In this document: positions 23,213 to 34,003 of the stretch, piece by piece
Layout: each line of letters begins with the position of its first letter
Position numbering within the stretch: position 1 is the stretch's first letter
Assembly (NCBI GenBank): GCA_026119855.1
Contig: JAOWBW010001822.1
Span: 122,922-186,921 of the forward strand
Length of the DNA stretch: 64,000 bases
Reading direction: 5' to 3'
Source of the DNA: Campanula takesimana
Taxonomy: Eukaryota > Streptophyta > Magnoliopsida > Asterales > Campanulaceae
Program-made: the position numbers and the translations under genes
The notes under the pieces: model-generated
What the model saw: the letters and a program-made list of their open reading frames with translations, nothing else
Told to the model about the DNA's origin: nothing
Databases searched by the model: none

Positions 23213-23995
23213 CATTGCCATGTACAGCTAGTCATTCTGCCCCAATTTGTGTAATGTGTGTATAAATTAGTAGTCTGATCTGGTCCAGCTATGCACAATA
23301 AAAGGAACCAGGCTGAAGCATGTTGCATATGATATGATCTTTGGTGATGACATTATAAAAAGACAACTATGACATGCTCCCCCGTCTCAAAATAAATGTT
23401 GAAAAACTTTCAAAATTGTTCTTGGTTAAGAGTAAATTTGAAAAAAAAAAACGATAATTTATTTTGGGGCAAATGTAGTATTTAATTTAATGTGATTAAT
23501 TTCTGTTGCTCAACTAAAGCAAAAAAGCACTTTCAGAAGACAAGATCAAGGCAGATCAAAGCTTAAACATCAACAACCACTATCATGGAAAACAAAACTG
23601 AAAACATAGATCCTTCAATAATTCGTCCATGTCGCCATGCTCATTCAAAACTAATATGGCAGGCGGAACCAACTTTTCTAATCAAGGCCTCAACATTTCC
23701 TCACATTCGATGATAATTTTGGTGACCACAGAATGAATACCATCTCCTACATATGCTCCTTAATTACACTCCCCCATCCCAAAATAAATGTTTTTACTCT
23801 TGATCAAGTATAAAGTTAGATATTCATTTTTGGATGGAGTAAGTATTTTTTTGGCTGATCCAGGATTAAACAGAAACAATGACTTCCTGATGGTAAAGAT
23901 ATAACGTACGATCATTTCATGCAAACCATTTTTGTTTGTTACATATCACTTATTTATCCTTGAGTCCGTCGACCAAAACAGAACGCGATTCAGGC
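23213..23995. other. Non-coding spacer with MITE scraps
   Basis: No gene. Two Stowaway-like scraps are present: CTCCCCCGTCTCAAAATAAATG near 23378 with a possible inverted partner near 23455-23480, and CTCCCCCATCCCAAAATAAATG near 23770 with a partner ending GGATGGAGTA near 23840. The rest is A/T-rich and unrecognised. Confidence 0.5.
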
Positions 23996-24000
23996 ATATG

Positions 24001-24555
24001 TGTTGGGAGATTTTCCTTATACCAATCCAATTCAATTTAATGAGTATACCAAACAAAAGCGGAAGCATACCTTAATTATTTATAACGGAAAACTTGATTA
24101 CCCATTAAACGTTGAGCAGAATCCTTGAATAGGCCCGGGATCGATCTTCCAATTGATCCGTATACTCCATGTTGTTAGTCTCTCATTGAAGGGATGTAAG
24201 AGTCTTAGAGTAGGATACGTTCAATTGGGGACCCGACCCCTATTTATAGTTAGAATGCTTCCGTTAGGAATAGTCACACCCGTTAAGACAAAAGGATGCA
24301 TCCATTAGTAGTATTTACAAATAGGCCCCTCATCTATTTATAAATACAATCTGATCTCTACACATTTACAAAATAACCCCATACTTATAAAAGATGACTT
24401 AAGGCCCCCTAACATTATAAGATCACTTTATTAGGCCCAATTAACTGTATAATAATATGACTTATGTGATTAATCCAGTAGTGCACACACGTCTGCGTGC
24501 CTAAATACTTTATTATTATTTATGTACAATGTATTGTCCACCAAAAATTCCAACA
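24001..24555 (-). repeat. LARD-like element 3' LTR, 555 bp
   Basis: Edges TGTTGGGAG and ATTCCAACA. It differs from the right LTR at roughly ten positions plus a 1-2 bp indel by eye, about 2 percent, so the insertion is fairly recent. Confidence 0.92.
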
Positions 24556-25439
24556 ATCTCCCACTTGAACTAATACTTGTACATAAATTGAACACCTTAA
24601 GTAATCGCATAACATATTATAAACCTTAGTCGCATATGCATATCCTTAGTGTGTCATCTTAAACAATCCTGTCCATTAATCAATTAACATAAGGATCAAA
24701 GGGGCAATCGTCACATTAATCGTGACTAAACCCATCAGTGGTCACATATATTAATTTACTAAATAACATAGATCAAGTATGGATGTGTAGCATGGAAGAA
24801 ATTACATGTAATGTGATCTTCACATGTCTATTCCAACAGGTCCAACTTTATGAGATCAATCACATATTCAGAGAGCTGGATAACTTAATACCTTAAAGTG
24901 AATTCATTTACTTGATGTCATGATAATGAACCATAATGTATGAGCAAACTCCCACTGAATCAAGGCATACTTAATTGTAAACACCCATACAATTAGTATA
25001 CTTGAAAACCTTTGGTGTTAACTTAATATGTTCATCAGCAATCATGGAGTTTGTTTCAATATGCTCATAACTTTGTCCACTCTGAATTACTTTATTTAAA
25101 GACTTTCACAGTCTTTTTCCTGACTCAATGCATCTTGGCATCTACAAAAGTCAGAATCCAAATACCAAATGATCTCATCCTTAGTATCTGACTATGTAAG
25201 CACATAATCATTTATTCTCTACATCCAGAAACGATCATCATGTTGACTTTCCAGACCTTAATATTTCTCCCACTCAACATGAGGATCGAGTTGATGTTAG
25301 CAAAATAGAGAACAAAATATAAACCCAATACACTCACATATAACCATAACCAAAACATGTTCGAATTTAATGATCTTATTAAAAGAAAATCGGTGCAACA
25401 TTAATTGTAGTCTTTGGACATAAATTAACTTGCGAGTGA

Positions 25440-25805
25440 CTCTCTTATTTAAGTGGACAAACATTGACAATAAATCCGATCAAGTATGGAGCCTTTCTTT
25501 GGATCGACTTCATACCCACATGGATACTCAACTTTAGTCACATGTTTACCACAACAAGTTCAGTGATCAAATATTGACAATAAAATCATGTCAAATATTG
25601 AGCTTTTCTTTGGACCGACTCAATACCTACATAAACACCCACCAATTGTCATGTATTTATCACTACAAGCGTGTTTAAATTTTTGCCAAATAATAATATT
25701 CCTTTGGGCCGATCATTACCCGCATGAAAGTTAAACACGTATTTCAATAAATTTAATAAGTTAATATTTTCACAAATAATAGTCTTCCTTTGGGACAATT
25801 ATTAT
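25440..25805. repeat. Diverged internal tandem repeat of the LARD-like element
   Basis: About four copies with period near 110-120 bp. Each has a CTTTGGRNCGAYT core (near 25497, 25609, 25703, 25787) preceded by words such as ATTGACAATAAA or TTGCCAAATAAT. No coding sense. A tandem array at a fixed place in the interior may be structural. Confidence 0.6.
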
Positions 25806-27012
25806 TTACAAAATATTACCAACTCAATGTATATCAAAATTAAATAATCTAAATAGGAGAGGTCACTTTGGTGACATGCCATATAGACTAAATAACTTGG
25901 AATACATGATTTTCTCAAAAGAGAGACTTAAATACTGTAAATTCGAACATTGATCAAACCATATTTTTCAAACATGAAAAATATGTAAACCCAAAATTTA
26001 TGCTACGGAGTATTAAATACATAATAGTACACCACAATTTTATAACGTTAAATCCATGCCATCAACATAAATTTTATACTATTAAATTCAGAATAACATA
26101 ATTCATAATATTAATCCAAAATCGTAAAACAATAAAATTATGTATCGTGTCCTCATAATCAGATATTCATGTTGACATGAAACAATGAACTTTAATTATC
26201 AATAGTCTGTGATGAACAAACTCAAATCAGTTCATGCCAAAATTCAAACCAAATTTTAAACCCACATCCCAAATACTAAGATAAAGAGTATTGTAGCAAT
26301 CTCATAAAGCAAAAGAAATTGCCACAAACATTGCTCAATCCATCTCAATAAAGAAAAATACTCCCTATAGCCCAAAGAGACTACAGCATTCAAAATCAAT
26401 TAATCTCTCGCCTCATGAAACGGCACATCGAAATTAGATGACATCATCCCGTTTCAATAACATCCAAAAAAAAAAAATACAATGTATTTTAACACCCAAT
26501 ATTGAAACTGAAAATTGACACGGAACGACTCATTACAAAACTTTCAAAAACATCAAATACCGAATTCATGGTGGTGCGGAACGACAATATTGATAGTTCC
26601 AGAGTGAGCACCGGAAAGGAGGGTTTTATGATTTCTGTTTGAAGAATTCAATTCCAAAATCATGCAATATTAACATATCAATTCATGTTTTCCAAGGATG
26701 GAGTATTTTAGCATGGACATGGACATGAACCGACGCATACATAAACCGACATCATAGGCATACTTTTGCACGATTCCACACAAGAGCAAACAACAAAAGT
26801 TATTGCATAGTAATCATATAAATTCAAAAGAGCAATCTCAGTTTCATTCTACAGCAACATCATTGAAAACCAATGACCAGCACACAAAACAGAATCCATG
26901 ATCGTGCAAACGAATACACCAGAGTTCAACCAATATATGATTCTATGACAAAATTGATCCGCAAATAAATAAATACTCAAGGAATTGATATTGGAGTGGT
27001 TCTGATACCAAT

Positions 27013-27566
27013 TGTAGGGAGATTTTCCTTATACCAATCAAATTCAATTTAATGAGTATACCAAACAAAAGCGGAAGCGTACCTTAATTATTTATAACGG
27101 AAAACTTGATTACCCGTTAAACGTTGAGCAGAATCCTTGAATAGGCCCGGAATCGATCTTCCAATTGATCCGTATACTTCATGTTGTAGTCTCTCATTGA
27201 AGGGATGTAAGAGTCTTAGAGTAGGATACGTTCAATTGGGGACCCGACCCCTATTTATAGTTAGAATGCTTCCGTTAGGAATAGTCACGCCCGTTAAGAC
27301 AAAAGGATGCATCCATTAGTAGTATTTACAAATAGGCCCCTCATCTATTTATAAATACAATCTGGTCTCTACACATTTACAAAATAACCCCATACTTATA
27401 AAATATGACTTAAGGCCCCCTAACATTATAAGATCACTTTATTAGGCCCAATTAACTGTATAATAATATGACTTATGTGATTAATCCAGTAGTGCACACA
27501 CGTCTGCGTGTCTAAATACTTTATTATTATTTATGTACAATGTATTGTCCACCAAAAATTCCAACA
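27013..27566 (-). repeat. LARD-like element 5' LTR, 554 bp
   Basis: Partner of the LTR at 24001. The first bases read TGTAGGG in place of TGTTGGG. The initiator-tRNA primer site lies directly inside at about 27002-27012. Confidence 0.92.
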
Positions 27567-27571
27567 ATATG

Positions 27572-28089
27572 TTGAATAGGTTAACGCATTAAGCTACTTC
27601 AGCTTGCATTCCATCAGTGGCCGACCTAAGCACATGTGTATGGGTGCCAGTGCACCCACCTACTGAATTGGTTGGTCTAGTTTAGTGGATAAATTGCTAG
27701 ATTGTTAATTTTGTTGTTGTGAGTTTGAGTACTAAAATAAGGCATTTTTTTCATAATCATATCTTTAATCTTTGTATTATAATTTGTCCAACAACATAGA
27801 AAATGTTTTTGAACTGCCCTCTCAAATATTGATGTATTTCCAACAATGGTTGAACAACGGATTGTATCACCGACCCATGAATTGGCCCCTCAAGAGTTCC
27901 AAAAGACATGCATTCCCGTTCCAATAAGCATTACTCTAATCTATGACATATAGAATTGTTCTTGTGATTTGCTGGTATATAAAGTAGTTAGTTTTTTGAA
28001 CAATTCAAGGTTTAGGATAGATGCTGACTCATTACCCTCATTTCATTTATAGGCGAGGCGAAGTATCGTTTTCAGGCAATAAACGTACT
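27572..28089. other. Spacer upstream of DC1 gene 2
   Basis: No gene. CAGTGGCCGACCTAAGC near 27615 resembles a hAT terminal sequence, but no clean partner or 8-bp duplication was found. From about 28005 it becomes similar to the upstream region of DC1 gene 1. Confidence 0.45.
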
Positions 28090-28345
28090 ATTAGAGACAT
28101 TATCTATCACACATCGGGAACTAACTAGCCAACAATTGAATATATAAAGATCCTGGGCTACTCCTCTCATTACCAATTGGTTTTGGGATGGAACTCAGAC
28201 TTTATCATGGTATCAGAGCTGGGCTACTCCTCTCATTACCAATTGGTTTTGAGATGGAACCTCAGACTTTACATGGTATCAGAGCTGGGCTACTCCTCTC
28301 CTTATCAATTGGTTTTGGGATGAAATCTCGGACTTTACCACCTCT
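28090..28345 (+). repeat. TRIM-like LTR end with three 66-bp tandem copies
   Basis: Copies start with CTGGGCTACTCCTCTC at 28153, 28219 and 28285. The first two end in TGGTATCAGAGC, the initiator-tRNA primer-binding sequence, at 28208-28219 and about 28274-28285. The leading sequence (GAGACATTATC..., then ATATATAAAGATC) looks like a short LTR promoter. Best read as a miniature LTR element (TRIM) whose LTR-end plus primer-site block was tandemly repeated. Confidence 0.65.
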
Positions 28346-28455
28346 ATATGATTTTTTTTTCTATAAGAGTCATTTTGAAAATGCTCAATTTAATGGAATA
28401 TAGATATTCTTGTTCATTTTTAGAATTTTATTAGAATAATGAGATTGACAATAAT

Positions 28456-28523
28456 ATTGGTCAAAGTTCACGTGTGTTGATGGAAAAATTCAAATGTAGC
28501 CAATATAAATGAGACTGAGAGAG
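28456..28523. mobile_element. Stowaway-like MITE fragment (right end)
   Basis: AGCCAATATAAATGAGACTGAGAGAG followed by TA is the inverted counterpart of the fragment at 14594 upstream of DC1 gene 1. One paralogue keeps the left end and the other the right end of the same family. Confidence 0.5.
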
Positions 28524-28809
28524 TATTTAAAGACAACTAAATTTAGAAAACAGACATTCGTCTTCGATTATTTTTTATTTTTTTTTTAGATATAGACATC
28601 TATTTTGGGAAGCAAGGAGTATTTAAACTACAAATCACATTATTCCCCCTTGTATTTAGTCAACTAGGTGAACAATTCCTTGCTCTTTTTGCTGTAGCAT
28701 ACGTCAATTAGGAATTCTTAATATGAAATGCATTATTGTATCAGTTGCTATAGAATAGTTAAGAGTTAAGAGAATTGTTATCTGGTGGAATTCATATCTC
28801 ATTTACATC

Positions 28810-28816
28810 TATAAAA
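28810..28816 (+). promoter_or_regulatory. TATA box of DC1 gene 2
   Basis: TATAAAA 48 bp upstream of the start codon, in the same sequence context as in gene 1. Confidence 0.65.
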
Positions 28817-28857
28817 TCCGAATATTGTGTTCATATCATCATTATTGAAACAATGCC

Positions 28858-30575
28858 ATGGCGTACCACACTTCCACCGCAACCCTTTCTTCCTATATGC
28901 ACAAACACACGCTCACTTTGGTGGACTTTGAGGGCTATCGCAGTGGTCGTGTATGCGATGTGTGTAGGAAGCGAGCGAACGAGCTGGTGTACCGGTGCAA
29001 GCCCTGTGGATTTCATGTGCACCCTCGTTGCACACTAATCCCTAGGAAATTAAACCACGCGCTACATCCTAACCATCATTTGGTTCTCCAGCCATCCACG
29101 ACTAAATTGTGTGGAAGTTGTTGTGATTGGTGCACAAGCTGGCAGTATAGTTGCGAGAGTTGTGACTTCCATATCCACCCCAAGTGTGCTTTACAAACCT
29201 CAAGCTATTCAAATTCAGATATCAAAATCAGTGCTGATGCCACGTCGACTCCTCAACAAGTGCAGGCGGAGGTTCCGGGAGGTTATGCTGGTGTGACGAG
29301 TGCTCCGCAAGACAACCACAAGAGGAACCAAATTACTTTCCCTACAAAGTTCGGTAGTCAAGCGGACTCCTCAGTAGTGCAAGCGGATAGGCGACGAGGT
29401 TATGCTAGTGTGACAAGTGCTCCTCAAGACAACCATGAGGTGAACCAAATTACTTGCCATACAAGTTATCCTCAAAAAATGAAGGCAGAGGTGCTAAAAG
29501 GTTATGCTTGTGTGACGAGTGCTCCTCAAGACAACCACAAAAGGAACCAAATTACTTCCTATACAATTTCTGCAGCCACGTTGACTCCTCAACGAGTGCA
29601 GGGGGAGATGCCACGAGGTTATGCTAAAGTGACGAGTGCTCCGAAAGAAAACCCCATTGAGTCCGAATTTTCTTGCCCTACGAATACTACTTTATCATCC
29701 TACATGCACAAGCACATACTCACCTTGATGGACTATACGGGCTCTCGCAGAACTCGTGTATGTGACGTGTGCAGCGAGAAAGTGAACGAACGTGTGTACC
29801 AGTGCAAAGCCTGCGGGTTTGACGTGCACCCCCTTTGCACGCAATTCCCTAAACAAGTAAAGCACGCGCTTCATCCTAACCATCAGTTGGTTCTCCAATC
29901 ATCCACAACCAAACCATGTGAAGTCTGTCGTGGTGCGTGCACAAGCTGGCGTTATAGTTGCAAAAGCTGTGACTTCCATATCCATCCCAAATGCGTTCTA
30001 CAAAACTCACGCCATTCAAATTCAAATACCAATATTGGTGCTAAAACTACACCACTGACTCCTCAACCAGTGAAGGCGGAGGTGCCACGAGATTATAGTA
30101 CTAGTATGACTAGTGCTCATCAAAAGAACCCCATGGTAGGGCACCAAATTACTTGCCCTGCAAGTTTTGTAGCCACGACGACTCCTCAACGAGTGCAGGC
30201 AGCAAAATCTTATAGTACTAGTGTGACGAGTGCTCCTCAAAAGAACCCCATGGCAGGGCAGCAAATTACTTGCCCACAAGTTCTGGAGCCCCGCCGACTC
30301 AACGAGTGCAGGCGGAGGTCCCACAAGATTATAGTATGACGAGTGCTCCACAAGACAATTTCAACTACTTGGCACCTAACATGCAATACGAATTCACCAA
30401 CTATAACGTGCCACATTATTATCATAGCAATTTTGGAAGTTATCCGGTTCAAGGAAGCGGAGGAACTGTAGTTGATAATTCGTCCGGCTTTTTCGGCAAG
30501 ATTGTGCAGGACGTGGCCGCTGGGGTTATTTCTAATGTGATTTCTGGAGCACTCAATAATATTAGTTTCAGTTAA
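28858..30575 (+). pseudogene. DC1-domain protein gene 2, C-terminus frameshifted
   Basis: Paralogue of the 599-residue gene. It has two double zinc-finger units (about residues 14-111 and 283-380), all Cys/His ligands present, separated by four diverged copies of the AEVPxGYASVTSAPQDN repeat (about 131-275); two more copies follow (about 401-473). At about 30273 one T is missing where the paralogue reads CCCTACAAG, so the frame ends at 30339 (493 codons). The native Tyr/Gly-rich tail and hydrophobic end (VQDVAAGVISNVISGAL) sit in the next frame up to 30575. An extra ATG at 28853 starts a 61-codon out-of-frame ORF over the true start; gene 1 has ACG there. It may still yield a truncated zinc-finger protein. 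Confidence 0.88.
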
Positions 30576-30692
30576 GTCATGTAAGTTAAATTCACAGTTT
30601 GGTTTGAGCTTGAGGAAGGCAAGTAACGAAGCGTGTTATGTAAACATCAAGTGGGAACAAAAAATTCGGACAACGCTGATCATTTAGACAAT

Positions 30693-30862
30693 GAGTTTAT
30701 TGCAAAACTGACATGCGTATTTTCATTTATTTTCAATTTGACTCGCGAACTTTGGAAAATGTGGTTTGCGTACTATTATTTTCAAAATTTTGAGACGAAT
30801 TTTTTAACACCCATTAAAAAACTTAACGGGACACTCTATATAGGGGTAAAAGTGTAAAGAAT
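30693..30862 (+). repeat. MULE left terminal inverted repeat, about 170 bp
   Basis: Pairs with the complement of 31742-31916 with small differences, including one AAAAACTTAACGGG versus AAAAACATAACGGG variant and a few indels. Includes TATATAGGGGGTAAAAG-like sequence at its inner end. Confidence 0.85.
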
Positions 30863-30958
30863 AAAAATGCCTGGTTGAGTGCATAAAAGTGTTGGGAAAA
30901 AAAAAACGCAAGAGAAGGAAAGGGGGTGTTGGTCACTCTCAATTTCCCCCAAATTGAA

Positions 30959-30960
<2 letters not shown>

Positions 30961-31006
<46 letters not shown>
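30961..31006. repeat. (CT)n microsatellite
   Basis: About 23 uninterrupted CT units. Long CT runs are common in plant 5' UTRs, which fits a captured 5' gene end in the MULE. Confidence 0.95.
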
Positions 31007-31009
<3 letters not shown>

Positions 31010-31741
31010 ACATTACATACGCCGGCCACTCCCACATTCCACCATCTTCTCCGGCGAAAAATCTCCCCTCTCCGTTAGCGATTTCAGAAATTCCGGCCGC
31101 CTCAACCTCGTTTGACTCTTCCGATTTCTGGATTTGCAGACTCGTTCTGCGTTTTCTTCTCTCCATTCCACTACAGAAACTCCATCCAGACCACAAACCC
31201 ATCTGGCTTCCATCTTCTATCCATCATCGTTGACCCCGCCTCCACCATCAACTGCCTTGCCGAGCCACACCAGCTCCCTTGCCGTCGTCCGTCGTTCACA
31301 ACTGGCTGGTCCCCACTCCAAATTCCTATCACGCTCCTCTCACAACTTCTTAGAGCCGTCTCCGTTCTTCTCCGGCACTCTTCTCAAAATCTCCGGGCAT
31401 CAAGAATCTTACTCAGGCCGGTCACTCTTTGATTCCGTCCAAGCAGCACTCGACAGACTAATCTCACTCCTCTTTGTGCTTTACGCCAGCACTAACCCAG
31501 AGGCATCGGAGCAACGATTTGAATTTTTCTCTGTCTATTGGGATTGAGTTGAAATTCAACGATAATCGGGTGACACCAAAATCGTTGCTTGAGAGGTAGA
31601 TCTGGAGAGGGGGACTCGTTTTCCTGTGTTCCGGTTACTTTCTTCCCCTACCCTCCATGGATTCCGGCGACCGAAGGGTTTGCAGCTCATTTGTTCTTCC
31701 TCTTGCGTTTCAGCAACATGATTTAGGACTTTAAGTTTACT
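31007..31741 (+). other. GC-rich MULE interior, possible captured gene fragment
   Basis: The composition rises sharply against the A/T-rich flanks and the TIRs. An open plus frame of 137 codons (31134-31547), Ser/Pro/Thr-rich, starts MQTRSAFSSLHSTT. A second open frame overlaps it (31112-31432). Neither matches a family I recognise. The CT run upstream and GCCGGCC/TCCGGCG words resemble the 5' end of a plant nuclear gene. No function is claimed. Confidence 0.5.
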
Positions 31742-31916
31742 TCTTTACACTTTTACCCCCTATATAGAGTGTCCCGTTATGTTTTTTAACGGGTGTTAAA
31801 AAAGTCGTCTCAAAATTTTGAAAATGAAAGTACGCAAACCATATTTGACGTTTCCAAAGTTTGCGAGTCAAATTGAAAATAAATGAAAGTACGCATGTCA
31901 GTTTTGCAATAAACTC
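31742..31916 (-). repeat. MULE right terminal inverted repeat
   Basis: Inverted partner of 30693-30862. Confidence 0.85.
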
Positions 31917-32148
31917 TTTGGGCAATACACGAGCAGTTACTATGAATGACAAAAAAGAAATATTGGAATATTTTTACTTCAAAATACATATCGAAATAAA
32001 ATAGAAATCCGACGTTTTTGGAAATATTAATTTCTTGAAAAAAAAAAATTCTCAGTAGGAGTGAGTAGAACTTTTAAACAACAAAATTGATCAAATCACA
32101 CAAGCCCCTTAGATTCTTCCCCCCCCCCTCTTGTTTTTGTTTTATGTA

Positions 32149-33137
32149 CTTCCTCCGACTCATTACAAGTGAGACCAACTTGGTGTTAGTGATTTTAGTG
32201 TCATCAGCTATTTTATGTAATTGTGATTTACTAGAGACTAATGCGATTTCATATTAGGCTCGGATACGAGTAAGGGAAAGTGTGGAGTACACACTCGTTT
32301 GAGTTAATATGTTTTCGACCACGATAAAGAAGCAAGGATCAAGGGGCAGCGCCCCTTGTTGGGGTCCCGCTCCCAAGTGAGCGGGCGGGGGTCGAGGGGA
32401 AGCCGCCCCTCACTCGGGGCAGCGCCCCGACCCAGATGGTATAGCTGATGCTCCAAATATACTACCAGTATTTCCCGCCAAAACCAAAAGACACCACGGT
32501 TGGGTAACAAGTGTGACTGTTAGATGCCAACCGTCGTTACCTGCCATCTGTTTATAAACAGATTTTGGTCTCATTTGAAGGTACGGAAATATTCCAAACA
32601 ACTTTCTAAGTTTTCGATCTGTCTTCTTTGCCTAGAAACAGATAGTTTGATTGTCTTATCCCAATAGAGATTTCGTGTAACTCAGGCAATAAGGGTCGAA
32701 ATACTTTATTCGGAAAGTGGATTATACACGATTCAGTCAAATATCCAGGATTATCATTTCACCTAAACCCTATTTCTAACACTTGGGGCACAATAATTAA
32801 GAAAAACGTAGTAAATGTGAGGTAGAAAATGGAGAGAGGGAATGAGTATGGTAGATAGTAGTGTTGGTTGAATAAATTGAGTGGTGGAAATGAAGAGAGA
32901 GAATGAATTGGGTGAAATGGTGAGGTTGGTTAAATATATATACTCATTTCACTCAATTCATTCTCTCTTCATTTTCTACCTCACATATACTACTCATTTC
33001 TCTCCATTTTCTAATTATACTACGTTTTTCTTAATATAAATATAATATATTAATATATTTTCATTTTGAGAAGTCTCACTTGGTTGTGGGACGGACCGAA
33101 AAGGAAATTAGTCTCATTTATGCTGAGATGGAGGGAG
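32149..33137. mobile_element. Stowaway MITE interrupted by a solo LTR
   Basis: Left end CTTCCTCCGACTCATTACAAG after TA (32147-32148); right end ATGAGATGGAGGGAG-like before TA (33138-33139). The interior is strongly palindromic: AAGAAAAACGTAGTA near 32802 pairs with TACTACGTTTTTCTT near 33019. Without the solo LTR it is about 390 bp. Confidence 0.75.
32184..32781 (+). repeat. Solo LTR, 598 bp
   Basis: Edges TGTTAGTGATT and TTTCTAACA with a perfect 5-bp duplication CTTGG (32179-32183 and 32782-32786). TATAAA at 32553. Upstream are two GC palindromes, AAGGGGCAGCGCCCCTT at 32341 and CGGGGCAGCGCCCCG at 32415. No internal region, so it arose by LTR-LTR recombination. The family is probably copia, by inference. 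Confidence 0.88.
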
Positions 33138-33481
33138 TATTCATTTATTTTGTAAATATATGATTAATTTCTTTCTATTTACGGGGAAGCTTGGTAAGTA
33201 AACATCAAGTGGGAATCAAAATTGGGGTCAGTGCGGATAATTTGGACATTACATGCGCAAGAAAACCACTTGCTGAACAAATTGTATTGGTGGCTTGGAC
33301 CCATTTAATCATTTTGTCAACCATTTTGTTGGGCTGGACCCTATGTCAATTTCTTCGACAACAATAACCGACTTCCCCACAGTCAACCACAAAGAATTAA
33401 ATCTGTGTAGTCCGATCCCTAATTAAACTAGTCCAACTATTTTTATTTTATTTTATTTATTTATTTTTTGGAAAGGAAATA
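33138..33481. other. A/T-rich spacer
   Basis: No gene or clear element. The words AAACATCAAGTGGGAA near 33201 recall sequence after DC1 gene 2 (near 30645), so part may be duplicated flank. Confidence 0.4.
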
Positions 33482-33757
33482 CTCCTTCCGTTTCATAACT
33501 ATATGCACAAATTGTCATTTTGGGTGTCCTATTGATAAGTCACATTTTCCTAAAATTGCAAATTATCTTTACTTTTCATCTCACTCAATCTCTCTACTAC
33601 TTTACTTTTACATTCACAACACTAATCAACCTACTATTCTATACCCCACTTTCTCTCTTCTACTTCACTTTTCATACTCACAACAACTACTCACTACTAT
33701 TCATCCCGTAATTCCCGTGCAAACTCATTTTTTGTACATAGTTATAGGACTGAGGGA
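33482..33757. mobile_element. Stowaway MITE, 276 bp
   Basis: Left end CTCCTTCCGTTTCATAAC after TA, right end GTTATAGGACTGAGGGA before TA (33758-33759). Inverted ends pair over about 25 bp. Confidence 0.75.
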
Positions 33758-33842
33758 TAATCCCAAACACTAGGTGACCAATAGGAAAGTAGTTTGATTA
33801 TTCAATTTACATTTGAAATTACAAGTTTAAGGAAATGATATA

Positions 33843-34001
33843 CTCCTTCTTTCTTGGAAAGATAGTCTCATTTTAATTTTTTTGGTCAACAAAAATAAAC
33901 TTTGACTAAACATTGGTTAGATCATCACAATGGTTGGTCAAAGTTTATTTGTGTTTACTGTAAAAAATCAAAATAAAACTATTTTTCTGAGACAAAGAGA
34001 G
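33843..34001. mobile_element. Stowaway-like MITE, 159 bp
   Basis: CTCCTTCTTTCTTGGAAAGA after TA; GAGACAAAGAGAG before TA. The centre has an inverted pair AAATAAACTTTGACTAA and TTGGTCAAAGTTTATTT. Confidence 0.7.
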
Positions 34002-34003
34002 TA

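Larger units (their letters stand above)
24001..27566 (-). mobile_element. Non-coding LTR retrotransposon (LARD-like), 3.57 kb
   Basis: Two direct LTRs (24001-24555 and 27013-27566) are flanked by a perfect 5-bp duplication ATATG (23996-24000 and 27567-27571). On the minus strand a primer site close to TGGTATCAGAAC lies just inside the right LTR, and a polypurine tract (AAGTGGGAGAT) lies just inside the left LTR, so transcription is leftward. The 2.46-kb interior has no ORF over 60 codons in the sense direction and no retroviral domain. It must be mobilised in trans by a related autonomous copia, by inference. Confidence 0.92.
30693..31916. mobile_element. Mutator-like (Pack-MULE type) element, 1224 bp
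   Basis: Long inverted terminal repeats at 30693-30862 and 31742-31916 start with GAGTTTATTGCAAAACTGAC. They are flanked by imperfect 10-bp duplications TTTAGACAAT (30683-30692) and TTTGGGCAAT (31917-31926), 8 of 10 matching. Long TIRs and 8-11 bp duplications fit MULEs. The interior has no transposase but holds GC-rich, gene-like sequence, as in Pack-MULEs. It lies about 115 bp downstream of DC1 gene 2. Confidence 0.82.

Noticed and set aside
27610..27900. hAT MITE suggested by CAGTGGCCGACC
   Set aside because: No convincing inverted partner and no 8-bp duplication.
30823..31213. Arg/Glu-repeat ORFs on the minus strand
   Set aside because: Produced by the (CT)n microsatellite.
32335..32430. 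GC-rich block suspected to be an rRNA or structured ncRNA gene
   Set aside because: It is inside a solo LTR with perfect TSD and consists of palindromes upstream of the LTR TATA.
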